This document shows, one piece after another, positions 26,995 through 36,841 of a DNA stretch of 64,000 nucleotides (positions are counted from its first letter, which is position 1; each line of letters begins with the position of its first letter). Both the position numbers and the translations under genes were made by a program. This DNA comes from G963667675 sp965249215 (lineage in GTDB: Bacteria; Chloroflexota; Dehalococcoidia; Lucifugimonadales; UBA3495): NCBI GenBank assembly GCA_965249215.1, contig CBDFLN010000002.1:1550001-1614000 (forward strand). The letters run 5' to 3'. The notes under the pieces were generated by a model. It made no database searches. It was not told the DNA's origin and saw only the letters and a list, made by a program, of their open reading frames with translations.

Positions 26995-28264
26995 CGTCCT
27001 CGTCCATTTCGACCTTTTCGGAGTCCGGGTCCCCGTCCTCTTCGGGCTTCACGGACCCCACCAGGTTTCGCCATTCGGCGCCGGGATTCTGCTCCAGCAC
27101 AGAGAGCATATTCACGAATTCCTTGACGGTGTTCCTGGGGGTCCTGAAGTACGCGTCTCCAATTCTCGTGGAACAGTGGGTCATAAACGCAGCGAGCGCC
27201 TCATCAGGGAGTTGGTTGTCTTCATCCTGCATCACCCGTCGGATATTCGTAAGCAGGACGAACATGTCCTCGGGCGTGAGATTGGCAAGCCGAATGACCG
27301 GACCTGACAGGTCAACCATTCCATCCCGTGCGAAAGTGTTTTCTGACAGACGGGACTGAAGTGCTGCGTAGCTGTACAGACCTCGACGGGTATCCATCAG
27401 GAATTCCGGAGTCCCTCCCATCAGAAACCCGATATGCTGTGCGGTGCCCTGCAGCACGTCGTTCAGGATGCGGAGAAGCTGCTCATAGTTGGACTGCCGC
27501 GCCTGGGAGGAGACAAGCTTGTACAGGTTGACCATCTCGTCGAGCGATACCACAACCCCCTGATAGCCTGCCTCCCTGGCGAAACCGGCCATCAGTTTCA
27601 ATTGGTCGTACACGTTGGCATCGTCGATGATGGTGCGTACCCCGAGGTCTCTGCGGGCTTCGGTCCTGGTGGAATATTCCCCCCGGAGCCACCTCAGTGC
27701 CGCTGATTTGAGGTCTTCATTACCGGCGTCATACCCTTCCCAGTACCGGGAAATTACGGTTGCGAAATCATACCCTCCGACCATTTCCTCTAGGTGCACC
27801 AGCTTTTCACGGATAACGCTGTTGGCATCCCGTCCCGTTTTCTCCGCCATGCTCACGGCTTCGGTGGCAAACCTTTCCACCACCGATGGCATTGCCCCTC
27901 CGTCCTGCCTGCTGATAGTGGATGTATTGCGGGCCATCTCAGCATAGAGGGAACGGGCCTGTCCGCCCGTGGCGTGGAGCCGACGGTCCGGGGAAATGTC
28001 CGCCGACAGTACGACCATCCGTTTTTCCATTGCTATCTGTCTGACCAGATTCAGGAAAAACGTCTTTCCAGACCCATATTCCCCGATTATGAATCGGATG
28101 GTGGATCCGCCTACCGCAATGCGGTCCATGTCCCTGAGGAGTTCTTCGATTTCCCGACTACGACCGACCTGGATGTGCTGCAGTCCGACCCTAGGCACCA
28201 CACCGGCACTGAGGGCGCGGATGATGGCGTCCCGTTCGCGAGTTCTTATCCTGGGTCTCTCCAT
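26969..28264 (-). CDS. BrxD-like ATPase (DUF2791)
   Basis: A 431-residue P-loop ATPase. The nucleotide-binding loop is IIGEYGSGKTFFL (about residues 58-70), with a Walker B-like VVVSLDEMVNLYKL (about 243-256) and a sensor-like FLMGGTPEFL. The VGRSREIEELLRDM start and the GEYGSGKT form are characteristic of the ATP-binding protein called BrxD in BREX systems. It sits 5 nt after the TerB-domain gene and overlaps the helicase start by 26 nt, so the three form one operon. It appears intact, but its helicase partner is broken. Confidence 0.85.
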   Translation of the reverse strand: MERPRIRTRERDAIIRALSAGVVPRVGLQHIQVGRSREIEELLRDMDRIAVGGSTIRFIIGEYGSGKTFFLNLVRQIAMEKRMVVLSADISPDRRLHATGGQARSLYAEMARNTSTISRQDGGAMPSVVERFATEAVSMAEKTGRDANSVIREKLVHLEEMVGGYDFATVISRYWEGYDAGNEDLKSAALRWLRGEYSTRTEARRDLGVRTIIDDANVYDQLKLMAGFAREAGYQGVVVSLDEMVNLYKLVSSQARQSNYEQLLRILNDVLQGTAQHIGFLMGGTPEFLMDTRRGLYSYAALQSRLSENTFARDGMVDLSGPVIRLANLTPEDMFVLLTNIRRVMQDEDNQLPDEALAAFMTHCSTRIGDAYFRTPRNTVKEFVNMLSVLEQNPGAEWRNLVGSVKPEEDGDPDSEKVEMDEDDELVSFKL

Positions 28265-28269
28265 TGCCT

Positions 28270-30525
28270 TTACTCCGCCACGGCCAGAATTTCGTCCTTA
28301 ACCTCAGAATTGATCAGAAAGCCATTGTCCTCTTCGATCAGCAGGTCTCCGAATCGCTCGTGGGACCACTCGTTCACTGTTTCCATCGCACCATCCGGCA
28401 GGAGCCTGAACTGGCGAGCCAGCGTGCGGTATTCGTCCTCGTCCCAGTGATGGCGTGAGATCAGTTCACCAAGAAAGGCTGCGTGCTTTTCGTCCAGACC
28501 ACGGAACTCGCTAGCAGCTTGGCCATGGTCCTCAGTGGGTTCCTCTTCCGGCTCATCGTCCTGAAAGATCTCGTTCAGCAGGGCGCTGACACGCGCGGTG
28601 TTGGTCATCACGGCAGCGACCCTGTCTGCGTCTAGGCTCAACGGGCTTCCGGAGTCAGCACGCGGTGGTATGGCAAAGCCAGGTTGGCCTTCCGCAGGAG
28701 GAATCACAGTCACGGGATCGTCGGCCGAAGTCAGGCTGTGGAGCGCAGAGTAAATCCCGCCCGTCTCCAGGCCTAATGCGGTGTAGAGTCGTTCAAGAGC
28801 GGCTACCTCCTTTCCACTGATCACTCCGTCGGAGGCCGCAATTGAAAGGGCAATCTGGCCCATCTCATGGGAGGTCTCATTGGAAGCATTCCGGAGATGT
28901 CTTCGGAGCAAGGACAGGTCAGGCTTTACCGCTATCATCCATTTCAGATTCGCATGCAGACGGGAACGTTCTCCCTCCGGCAGATCCGGATCTCGGTCAA
29001 TGGCTGAGGCTAGAGCGTTTAATTCCGATTCACCGACCGATTCGTCTGCTTGGGCCACGAAACTCCCTATGGCAACTGAGACTAGGAGATTCCTGTACCT
29101 GTCGCTGACGGCCTCCAGGCGAGTAACGCCCTCCGGCAGGCCGAACAAAACGACAGGCTCTCCCCATTTCGGAGACCGCAGTGCGAATCTCGGATCGGGC
29201 GCCATGCCCAGCGACAGGCGGGCCAAGGCGTCGGCAGCGTCGGTTAACTGCCGCTTTCCAATTTTCTCCGGGACTGCTCCCTCAAGGCGTTCGACGACCG
29301 CTTCCACGGGACACAGCCCTCCGGCACCGATGATTTCCCCGGCCCATTCACGAAGGCCATCCATCTCAGAGTTGGGGAATACCTCCCACAGACGCTCGGG
29401 CAACAGTGCGTGTGCTTCTATCGTCCCTCTCCCATTAGGGTTGCGCCCCAGGAACCGGCTGTATTTGTCCAGGGAGTCAGTGGCCTCTTCGACCAGGGTC
29501 CTGGCGACATTTAAGGGCTGGGTGATGCGGGATATGTCGGGCACGGCTCCGATATATTCCCCGAGACTGACTTCAAACTCCGACGACGCAGCTCGATATT
29601 GCGCACGGAGGGTCCGCTTGGGTAGGGGTATCTTCATGCCGGCAGGATACCGTTCGGCAAAGAGGATGCGGAAAAGGGCCTGGAACTCTGGGAATGCCCG
29701 GGATGCTGCTGTCCTAAGGGCGAATTCAGGATGTGCGCAGTACCAACTCAGCGCCCAATCGGCGTCCATGGGCAGGCCGTCGCTAGCCCTGCGGCCAAGG
29801 GCGACGCGGAGGCCAAGAGGCAACTCGTACCCTGCGGTCCAGAATCTTGGCTTCATCTCTTCGTCAGATGCCAAGGACGCCCTCGCCGCGTCAAGAAAAG
29901 ACTCAAAGTATCGACGGACGGACCTGTGGTCCCCGTAGACCTGGAGCAGTCTGTCGACCTCGTCTATTATGATGCGACGCTCGTGCGGTTCCGGTGAGTC
30001 AACGAAAAAGCGCCGTTCCAGGCCATAGAAGTAGAGAAAAACATGCCCGACTCCGTATCGCCGGTCCGACCGGCCCGTAGCCAGCCAGTCAAGGTACGCA
30101 GCCCGTGCACCTGGGCTGATCTCGCTGTAGCCGGGCCAGTATGGCATGCGATCCCCGGAAATATCAGGTCCAGAGGCGGCGACCGGAAGAGTTGGAACGA
30201 TAATGGGCCTCAACGTCTCGGATAGGCCTCCTCGTCTGTGGTCTGGCCCAAGGTAGACCATCCCGCCGACGTTGCGCCCGGCCACTACCGCCATCTCTTC
30301 GCAATTCACCCACTTCAGTGCGGTAACAGTAGTGGAACTGGCATCTTTCTGAGGGCACCGTACCATCTCGCGTATGCCGGTGGAAACCGGCCCTTCTTGG
30401 GTAGACCTCGCCGCTGCTGAGAGGGGATTGCCACGTGCCCTTCCCTTTTCGCGGACGGGTTTCCCGGTCCCAGTATTGCCCATCAGCTCATTTAGCCATC
30501 GTTGAAATATTCGGAACATATTCAT
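28270..30525 (-). CDS. TerB_N/TerB/TerB_C domain protein
   Basis: About 751 residues from the ATG at 30525, which follows a GGGGGC at short spacing; the open frame continues 49 codons upstream into a short repeat and is unlikely to be used. The region after MVYLGPDHRR to LQVYGDHRS matches TerB_N. A short acidic TerB-like domain (QIALSIAASDGVISGKEVAALERLY, about residues 590-615) and a TerB_C segment at the end (HHWDEDEYRTLARQF) follow. Proteins with this layout are encoded with BrxD-type ATPases and Lhr-like helicases and are thought to act in stress or phage response (family knowledge plus inference). It is the first gene of the operon. Confidence 0.85.
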   Translation of the reverse strand: MNMFRIFQRWLNELMGNTGTGKPVREKGRARGNPLSAAARSTQEGPVSTGIREMVRCPQKDASSTTVTALKWVNCEEMAVVAGRNVGGMVYLGPDHRRGGLSETLRPIIVPTLPVAASGPDISGDRMPYWPGYSEISPGARAAYLDWLATGRSDRRYGVGHVFLYFYGLERRFFVDSPEPHERRIIIDEVDRLLQVYGDHRSVRRYFESFLDAARASLASDEEMKPRFWTAGYELPLGLRVALGRRASDGLPMDADWALSWYCAHPEFALRTAASRAFPEFQALFRILFAERYPAGMKIPLPKRTLRAQYRAASSEFEVSLGEYIGAVPDISRITQPLNVARTLVEEATDSLDKYSRFLGRNPNGRGTIEAHALLPERLWEVFPNSEMDGLREWAGEIIGAGGLCPVEAVVERLEGAVPEKIGKRQLTDAADALARLSLGMAPDPRFALRSPKWGEPVVLFGLPEGVTRLEAVSDRYRNLLVSVAIGSFVAQADESVGESELNALASAIDRDPDLPEGERSRLHANLKWMIAVKPDLSLLRRHLRNASNETSHEMGQIALSIAASDGVISGKEVAALERLYTALGLETGGIYSALHSLTSADDPVTVIPPAEGQPGFAIPPRADSGSPLSLDADRVAAVMTNTARVSALLNEIFQDDEPEEEPTEDHGQAASEFRGLDEKHAAFLGELISRHHWDEDEYRTLARQFRLLPDGAMETVNEWSHERFGDLLIEEDNGFLINSEVKDEILAVAE

Positions 30526-30568
30526 TCTGCCCCCAGAATCGGCTGCCTGTGAATCGGCAATCGTTACC

Positions 30569-30614
30569 TTACCACTGAAAACAGTATCGGCGGCAAAGAG
30601 AGTCCTCCGGGTAA
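30569..30614 (-). repeat. 46-bp imperfect palindrome, copy 1
   Basis: Starts TTACC and ends TCCTCCGGGTAA, sharing the block GGCAAAGAGAGTCCTCCGGG with the sequence at 62612-62657. It lies just upstream of the TerB-domain gene. The other copy adjoins an IS3 orfA, so this may be a solo IS end or a small palindromic repeat. Confidence 0.55.
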
Positions 30615-30736
30615 TTGACGTTGCCCCACCGACAAGAAAGATGGCCAAGCTAAGGTTCAATAGCAAGCCCATGTGGAGTGAAAGCCACTGCCATTCATTT
30701 TATTCCACCCATATCCTGTCCGACGCATTGGGCAGC

Positions 30737-31243
30737 TTACGTGACAGTGTCGCATCCCATCAGATTACTGTGCGATGTCGGGGGCGTTCCCGGAACACAG
30801 CTCCAGGGCACCCGTCGAACTTCGCTGCCATCCGCTCGTACAACGCGGAGGCCAGAGCTCATTGGCTCGATCTCGCGGCAGTGATCGATCTTTGCGGTCC
30901 GGATGCATTTTCCGTCCAAGACTGAGGTGGTGGCGGACGCGACCTTATGCATCGTGCCGTCGGTAGAAATGCGGTCCAGTGCGAACATACCCATCTGAAT
31001 GTGTCTATCTAGCTCGTCATCGAACGGCTTGCTGACCTTACCCCCGAAATGCAGATAGGGGCGATATACCAGTTCAAAAAATAGTACGGCGATTACAAAC
31101 CAGTGCGCTCTGACAGAAATGGTCGCCACGTATCTCAGTCCGTCCGGGTCGACCTGGTTGAGCGCCCAGTCGTTTACCCGGAAGGCGACGGTTGCCTTCC
31201 TCACTAGCTGGAGGATCCGGCTGTGGTGAATACCGTGAGGCAT
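30737..31243 (-). pseudogene. Remnant of a sensor kinase membrane region
   Basis: The stretch NDWALNQVDPDGLRYVATIS, AHWFVIAVLFFELVYRP resembles residues 30-70 of the histidine kinase at 55004-56272 (VDRTDPDDLRYGLRIS, RWFLLIAWLVQFNYRP). After this single membrane segment the similarity stops and no kinase domain follows. The open frame of 168 codons may be transcribed, but I read it as a decayed N-terminus. Confidence 0.45.
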
Positions 31244-31480
31244 CTTGTCTCCTGAACGACCAATGGCTTGTGAGGCGCTTGATAGTTGCGGTTAGGCTTT
31301 CCAAGCGCATCTTCAGTCGATCAAATTTAACCAGCAGTCGCCATGTCTGCAAGAAGCATATGCCCTATCAGCTATAGCAATAGTACCTGTAACGAGGTCG
31401 CTATAGCAGGAGATGGGCGTAACTTGCCGAGAGCTATGAGCGGCCCAGAGTGAGAATCTCCAAATCAGGCTGGAACCAAG

Positions 31481-31705
31481 GTGGTTCCGGTGCGTGTGGC
31501 AGAGGGTTCACATTCCCAATTCAGAAGTGCTTTTGACTTTCTGGAGGCAGGGCAAATGCCCCCCCCTGTAATAGGGCATTTGGTAATTGTCGGCGGCAAG
31601 GAAATCAGGGAGTATTTGGTCACTCGTCAGGAGGGAAAGACACCCTGTTCTGTTGTCGGTATCCACGAAAGTAACAAGGTTCTAGTTGATGGGGCCAAGT
31701 CATAG
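31481..31705 (+). CDS. Short hypothetical open frame with an internal hairpin
   Basis: A 74-codon frame starting GTG after AAGGTGG. Coding character is moderate (LEAGQMPPPVIGHLVIVGG, EYLVTRQEGKTP). A perfect 9-bp inverted repeat CAAATGCCC/GGGCATTTG (31553-31561, 31574-31582) lies inside it, which argues for caution. No family was recognised; it could be a gene fragment. Confidence 0.3.
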   Translation: MVPVRVAEGSHSQFRSAFDFLEAGQMPPPVIGHLVIVGGKEIREYLVTRQEGKTPCSVVGIHESNKVLVDGAKS

Positions 31706-31738
31706 GTTCACTCTCCTAGACTCTTTACAGGCCAGAAG

Positions 31739-33177
31739 GGAGCTTGTCTCACAAAGCTCCCTGGCAGGCTGCTCGCTTCTCCGTATAGACCGATTGCGGC
31801 GTGCCATCTCGTGGATTGCTTGGAAATACGTGAAAGACATGCGCAATACCAACGGACTTCGGAAGATAAAGATCGACGACCTAGTAGTCAGTCTTACTTG
31901 GAGTAGTCAGTCTTACTTGGAATCGAAGGGATAGAGCCGGTGAAGTTTGACCCTGGCGTCCTGGGTGTTGAACTTCCAGTTGATGGAGGCTCGGGCGACG
32001 TTTCGCTCCGTGACCAGGGCTTGGACCTCCCGCCGGAGGGCCTCCTCGTCGGGGAGCCGCTGCCTCAGGCAGGAGCGGGACAGCACGCTGAACTCGATTT
32101 CCGCCATGTCAGGACAGGATCAACCAACTCCCGTGCTTGGGCGTGTGGTGAAACTCCAGTCGTTTGGCGACCCGGCGGGCCTCCACCGCTGGGAAGGTTT
32201 CGTACAGGGAAGCTGTCCGGTGGGTGTTCAGATTGTCCAGGACCACCCGGATCACCGGGACATCGGGATAGGCCTCATCCACCAGCCAGCGCATCTGGCG
32301 GGCGAAGTCCTGCATGGTGCGCCGCTCCGTAACCGCCAGCCGGCCAGGGGCTCACAGGCCAGGAACAAGTTGCGGGTGCCCGCCCGGTGGTACTCGTAGT
32401 CCTGCCGCCGTGGTCTCTCTGGCTGGGCCGGCAGCGGGGGACGGGTGTCAGCCAGCAACTGGGTGGAGGTCTCGTCAAAGCAGACCACCGGCCGCTGGGG
32501 GTCATAGGGTTCGGCGTACAAATCCAGCACCTCCTCCATTGGTCAAATACGCCGGAGCTTCCGGGTGGGCCACGAACTCGGCGCTTACCTTGGGGATGCA
32601 CCACTCCTGCTTCTGCCACGGCTTGAGGGCGTTTTTTTCAGGTGCAGCCGCACCGTCTCGTGGGATAGGGAGGACGCCAACCCCAACTCCACCACCTTGC
32701 CCGCCAAAAGGCGCAGGGTCCAGTGTTCATGCCCTTCCGGCGGTTCAGAGCAGGCCAGCGCAATGAGGTGGGCTTCGCCCCGGTCGTCCAGCTTCCGGTA
32801 CCGATGGGCTTGGGGTAGGTCTTTGAGAACCCCGTCCAACCCCCCTTCTGCAAAGCGCCGCTTGATCCGAAATACAGTGCCTTCGGCCACCTCCAGCGCT
32901 TCCGCCACCCGGGGGGCACTCCACCCCTCATCCGTCTTGAGCAGAATCCGTGCCCGGATGATCACCCGGGCTGAACCTTTCCCCGCACGAACCAGATGCT
33001 GGAGCTCGTTCCGCTGTTCCGACGTCAGCCGGACTCCATATTTTCCCCTGACCATACCGCCACCTCCCATCAACACTCTCCAGAGTCAGGGTAGCGCTTT
33101 CGGTCAATTCTTTACACTACCATCTAAATCAAGTTTGACTCACTACTAGAGTGCACCAGATTTGTGAGACAGGCTCC
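31739..33177 (-). mobile_element. Decayed IS630-family element
   Basis: Ends are inverted repeats GGAGC(T/C)TGTCTCACAAA at 31739 and, complemented, at 33177. The transposase inside is broken in several places. A 20-bp tandem duplication (AGTAGTCAGTCTTACTTGGA type) lies near 31885-31920. A TA target duplication is not clear on the left side. Confidence 0.75.
31913..33055 (-). pseudogene. IS630-family transposase with multiple frameshifts
   Basis: Pieces in changing frames, in order: an HTH region from an ATG at 33055 after GGGAGGTGG (VRLTSEQRNELQHLVRAGKG, VAEALEVAEGTVFRIKRRF); a core with RPVVCFDETSTQLL; a piece with VIRVVLDNLNTHRT and HTPKHGSWL; and a final piece MAEIEFSVLSRSCL. The D, D and E residues are present but at least three frame changes separate them, including about 10 extra bases near 32108. 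It cannot be made as one chain. Confidence 0.82.
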
Positions 33178-33284
33178 ATACTGTCACATTAATCTGCGAC
33201 CCTATGCAGGGTAACCCCCATCCCAAGCAAGGAGATACTCGCTTGGCGCTCGACAAGCCCTTACGTTCAATAGGAGATAGCGGG

Positions 33285-33520
33285 CGGAGCTCGGCGCTGA
33301 TCGGCTCGGCTTGGCGTGCTGGGGTTCTCGCCATTGACGCCGTTCCAGCAGTTCGGCGTGGTGACAGCAATCAGCGCGTACGCGCTGATTGCTGCCGTGC
33401 TGGTAGTGCCGCGGCGATGATCGTGTGTGGGGCGTACCAGAAACCTGCGATTGCGCCACGCCGTGGAGAGAGCGTTAACCGAGCTTGGGGAGCAGCCATA
33501 GCCGGTCTCTCTCCGGCATC
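33285..33520 (+). pseudogene. C-terminal remnant of a second MMPL/RND transporter
   Basis: Broken frames read SALIGSAW, then (F)QQFGVVTAIS.AYALIAAVLVVP, MIV.GAYQ and RLRHAVERALTELGE. This matches the last 80 residues of the intact transporter that follows (EQFGITAAITIAYALIVSILVVPPAM, WGAYQNMRMRSMIERLWDEL). Small deletions break the frame, so the locus once held two tandem copies in the same orientation. Confidence 0.65.
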
Positions 33521-33568
33521 GCTTGCCACTCACCATGGGCGTAGTGAGGGTGGTGCTCCATAAGCAGA

Positions 33569-36058
33569 GTGTTCGACTGGCTGAGCTGGCTGGTGACGGT
33601 GCGCCCGTGGGTCACGCTTGTCGTCATCGCGATCGTGACACTGGTGTTGGCCGCCGGGCTTGCGCAGCGCGCGCCGGTAGCAGAGAACGAAGCCTTTCTC
33701 CCCCGGGATAGCGGCGTCGCCAAGGCGTTGGAGGAGATCGAGACCCTCTTCGGGGACTCCGATGTCGTCGTGGTGACGCTTGTCTTCCGCGGTGAAGTGC
33801 TCACGCCCGATGGACTCGCCCAGATGGACGGCTTGCTCGGCCGCATCGTTAGCGACCCGGGCGTAGGGGAACTCGTGCCGCCTGTCGACGCAATCACCGC
33901 CCCTACGTTGCTGATGAAACCCCTGCTCCAGGTGACCGACTTCGACTCGGTTACGCAGGCGCAGATCGATGCGGCGCTTGACCATGTCCGGGCCACCCCG
34001 GAGCTCCACCCGGCGCGAACGGCGCTCGACATGATGACCGGAACGGACACGGATGGCACGCCGATCGCGGTCGCCACCATCCGGCTACGCGATACCAGCG
34101 ACGAGGCCGTTGACGACGCGCAGCTGGCGATCAACAACCTGGCGGAGGCGGATGAGGGCCCGCTGAGCGCGGGCAGCGTGTCGCCCGCGGTGATTGAGGA
34201 GGAGTATCAGGAGGCCACGAGCCGCGGGGTGCTGCCGCTACTGGGGCTGGCGCTGCTCGTGATCGCGTTGCTGACGCTGCTCTTCATGCGCACGCTCTCC
34301 GACCTGCTGCTCACGCTGACGGGGCTTGTACTCGCGCTGATCTGGACCGTCGGGGCGGAGAGCTGGCTCGGTCCAGGCGCCTTGGATCTGATCGGCCCAC
34401 CGAACGCGCTCACGGCAACGGTGCCGCTCATCCTGATAAGCCTCGCGGTGGACTATTCGATCCAGACGGTGTCGCACTACCGGGAGCAACGGGTAGCCGG
34501 CGAGCCGGTGGCGGTAGCGGTGCTCGCGGGGCTCCGGAACGTCATCATCCCGCTGGCGCTGGCCGCCATCACCACGAGCGTAAGCTTCCTGGCGAACCTG
34601 CTCTCGCCGATCTCGGGGATGGGGGACTTCGGCGTGGTGGCGGGGCTGGGCGTCGGGTTGAGCCTGATCGTGATGCTGACGCTGGTCCCAGCCGTGCGAA
34701 CGATCATCGACCGGCGTCGCGAAGCCCGCGGACCGCTTCCTCCGCCCCGTCCGATCGCAAATGCAATCCCCGGCATCGACCGGCTAGCGGAAAGGCTGGG
34801 GACATCCATCACGCGGCGGCCAGCGGCTTACCTCGTTCTCGTGGTTGCGGTGACGGTTGGGTTCGGGTTCGCGGCCTCGGGGATCACCACGGACTTCACT
34901 ATCCGCGACGTCCTACCCAGGGACGGGAACTTGATCGAGGACCTGAATTCGCTCGATGCGGCCGTCGGAGGCTCAACGGAGGTTGTCAGCGTCCTGGTCA
35001 GAGCAGAGGTAACGGAGACGCGCACGCTCCACAACCTGTTCCACATGACGGAGGCGTTTGAGGACGACCTAAGCCGGCCACTGGCCGCGGATGGCGCGAT
35101 GGAGGCTTCGCTCCCTCTGCTCGTGCTCGACTGGACCACGGACGACGGCACGCCAGGTGACAGGTACGACCCCGAGCTCGATCGGCTGTTCGCGGAGGCG
35201 ACAACGGGGCTGCATGTCGATCCTGCGCTGATCCAGAAGTTCCTTGATGCGCTCGCCGCCACCGATCCCAAAGCCGTGGCGCGGGTTCTGGTCGAGGACC
35301 CGGAGGGCATCGACACCACGCTGCTCCAGTTCCGGGCCTTCTCGGGCGATCCTAAGGGAACCGAGGGGCTGGTAGAGGACATTGACGGGCTGTGGATCGG
35401 CGACGACGACGCTATCGCGATGACATCGCAGGACATCATCGTGCTCACCTCCTCGGACCAGATAAGGGATCGCCAGACAGAGGCGGTCATCACGACGATC
35501 GCGGCAGCTCTCGGCATCCTCACGATCTTCTTCTGGATAACACTGCGCCAGCCCGCGCTGGGCTTCATCGCGGTAGGACCGATAGTGCTCGTCCTCATCT
35601 GGGTGCTGGGCACCATGGCGCTGCTGGGCATTCCATACACGATCATCACCTCGATCACCACGGCGTTCTCGATCGGGATCGGCGTTGACTACACGATCCA
35701 CGTGATCTATCGCTACCGGGAAGAGTTCGCCAAGCGGCGCAACCCGGAGGCGGCAGCGATCCGGACGCTCGCCACCACCGGCTCGGCTCTGCTGGGCTCA
35801 GCGCTGACGACAGCGCTCGGGTTCGCGGTGCTGACGCTGTCGCCGCTGCGGTCATTCGAGCAGTTCGGCATCACGGCGGCGATCACGATCGCGTACGCGC
35901 TGATCGTCTCCATCCTGGTGGTGCCGCCCGCCATGACGGTCTGGGGCGCCTACCAGAACATGCGGATGCGCTCGATGATAGAGCGCCTGTGGGACGAGCT
36001 TGACGTCGCCATCGAGGCCACGCACCGGCGCCACGAGAAGGACCAGGGTACGTCGTAG
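33569..36058 (+). CDS. MMPL/RND superfamily transporter
   Basis: An 829-residue membrane protein starting at a GTG. One N-terminal helix (TVRPWVTLVVIAIVTLVLAA) and a periplasmic domain are followed by five helices (about residues 220-375), with AVDYSIQTVSHY in the sterol-sensing-like part. The second half repeats this plan, with IGVDYTIHVIYRYREE as the counterpart. The two-fold layout of 12 helices with paired D-Y motifs is that of RND transporters driven by proton flow; archaeal/Chloroflexota-type MMPL members are thought to move lipids or hydrophobic compounds. No membrane-fusion partner is adjacent. It is intact. Confidence 0.88.
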   Translation: MFDWLSWLVTVRPWVTLVVIAIVTLVLAAGLAQRAPVAENEAFLPRDSGVAKALEEIETLFGDSDVVVVTLVFRGEVLTPDGLAQMDGLLGRIVSDPGVGELVPPVDAITAPTLLMKPLLQVTDFDSVTQAQIDAALDHVRATPELHPARTALDMMTGTDTDGTPIAVATIRLRDTSDEAVDDAQLAINNLAEADEGPLSAGSVSPAVIEEEYQEATSRGVLPLLGLALLVIALLTLLFMRTLSDLLLTLTGLVLALIWTVGAESWLGPGALDLIGPPNALTATVPLILISLAVDYSIQTVSHYREQRVAGEPVAVAVLAGLRNVIIPLALAAITTSVSFLANLLSPISGMGDFGVVAGLGVGLSLIVMLTLVPAVRTIIDRRREARGPLPPPRPIANAIPGIDRLAERLGTSITRRPAAYLVLVVAVTVGFGFAASGITTDFTIRDVLPRDGNLIEDLNSLDAAVGGSTEVVSVLVRAEVTETRTLHNLFHMTEAFEDDLSRPLAADGAMEASLPLLVLDWTTDDGTPGDRYDPELDRLFAEATTGLHVDPALIQKFLDALAATDPKAVARVLVEDPEGIDTTLLQFRAFSGDPKGTEGLVEDIDGLWIGDDDAIAMTSQDIIVLTSSDQIRDRQTEAVITTIAAALGILTIFFWITLRQPALGFIAVGPIVLVLIWVLGTMALLGIPYTIITSITTAFSIGIGVDYTIHVIYRYREEFAKRRNPEAAAIRTLATTGSALLGSALTTALGFAVLTLSPLRSFEQFGITAAITIAYALIVSILVVPPAMTVWGAYQNMRMRSMIERLWDELDVAIEATHRRHEKDQGTS

Positions 36059-36341
36059 GACGGTATCCGAGGGCGGGTGTCGCCAGAGGTCCGCGACCTC
36101 GATGGTGTGGCCTGCGGCGGCGGCGCAGATACGCGAACAACCGATATGGGACGTAGTGTCTTACGAAACTCGCCGCGTCCTCGCAACACTACGGCTAAGA
36201 GGCCTCTTCAGAAGGGAGTAGAGCTTAGGAGTCAACCTCCGGCGGGGGGTCTCTGCTGGCGCCTGCTCAGCGTGTTGCCTAGTCAACTCTCGCCTCCTAT
36301 ATAGATACCTCCCACCGAAAAGTTCGTAGTACAGTCTCCCT
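36059..36341. other. Intergenic, no gene seen
   Basis: Between the transporter stop and the tRNA-like remnant. No convincing reading frame or structure was seen on either strand. Confidence 0.4.
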
Positions 36342-36366
36342 TGGCCCACCCAAGAGGATTCGAACC
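36342..36366 (-). other. tRNA 3'-end remnant, candidate attachment site
   Basis: On the minus strand GGTTCGAATCCTC leads into TTGGGTGGGCCA, which looks like a T-loop (TTCGAAT) followed by the 3' acceptor strand of a tRNA. The 5' T-stem and the rest of the tRNA do not fold, so no tRNA gene is called. Such 3' fragments are left where integrases of the adjacent type insert into tRNA genes. Confidence 0.45.
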
Positions 36367-36559
36367 AGCCATGAGGCGAACCTGTTTGTACATTCACCCC
36401 ATCAGATTGAACGATTGGGGAGCTATCGACCAATCATGGTAGATCAAGGTTACTGAACCTCAGTTCCGTCCAAATCCACTGCCCAAGAGTACTGCAGAGT
36501 TTCGTCGCGATTGCCCCTCCGGCAACAACACGATTGCAGACCAACATTTGCTCACCCAT

Positions 36560-36841
36560 TCAATTGGCCTCTCCCCCCATAACGTAGTCTGCCCAGGCCT
36601 GCATAAGCTCCCGCCGCTGGTCTAGGAGGTCGCTTCGGAAGTAGGCCTGCTCAACGTTGTTGCCGACATGATGGGCCAGGCTCAACTCGACAGCCGCCCA
36701 ACTCGCGCCGGAACATTCAGCCGACCAATCACGGAATGAGCTTCTGAATCCGTGGGGAACAGCTGTGATGTCGTTTTCTCTGAGCAGCTTGGAAATAGTG
36801 TTGTCGGACGGTGCCCTTCCCTCACCGGCTCCGATATACAT
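36560..36841 (-). pseudogene. C-terminal fragment of a tyrosine integrase
   Basis: A 93-codon frame with SKLLRENDITAVPHGFRSSF and LSLAHHVGNNVEQAYFRSDL, the catalytic H-x-x-R and final Tyr region of P4-type tyrosine recombinases. The N-terminal three quarters with the first catalytic Arg are missing. It lies about 200 bp from the tRNA-like remnant and beside AlpA-type genes, as in small integrative elements. Confidence 0.8.

Noticed and set aside
34828..35661. Minus-strand open frame of 277 codons inside the transporter
   Set aside because: Ser/Thr-rich shadow of the MMPL gene with no similarity and no start signal.
36342..36366. Complete tRNA gene
   Set aside because: Only the T-loop and 3' end are recognisable; the 5' T-stem strand does not pair and no anticodon arm follows.
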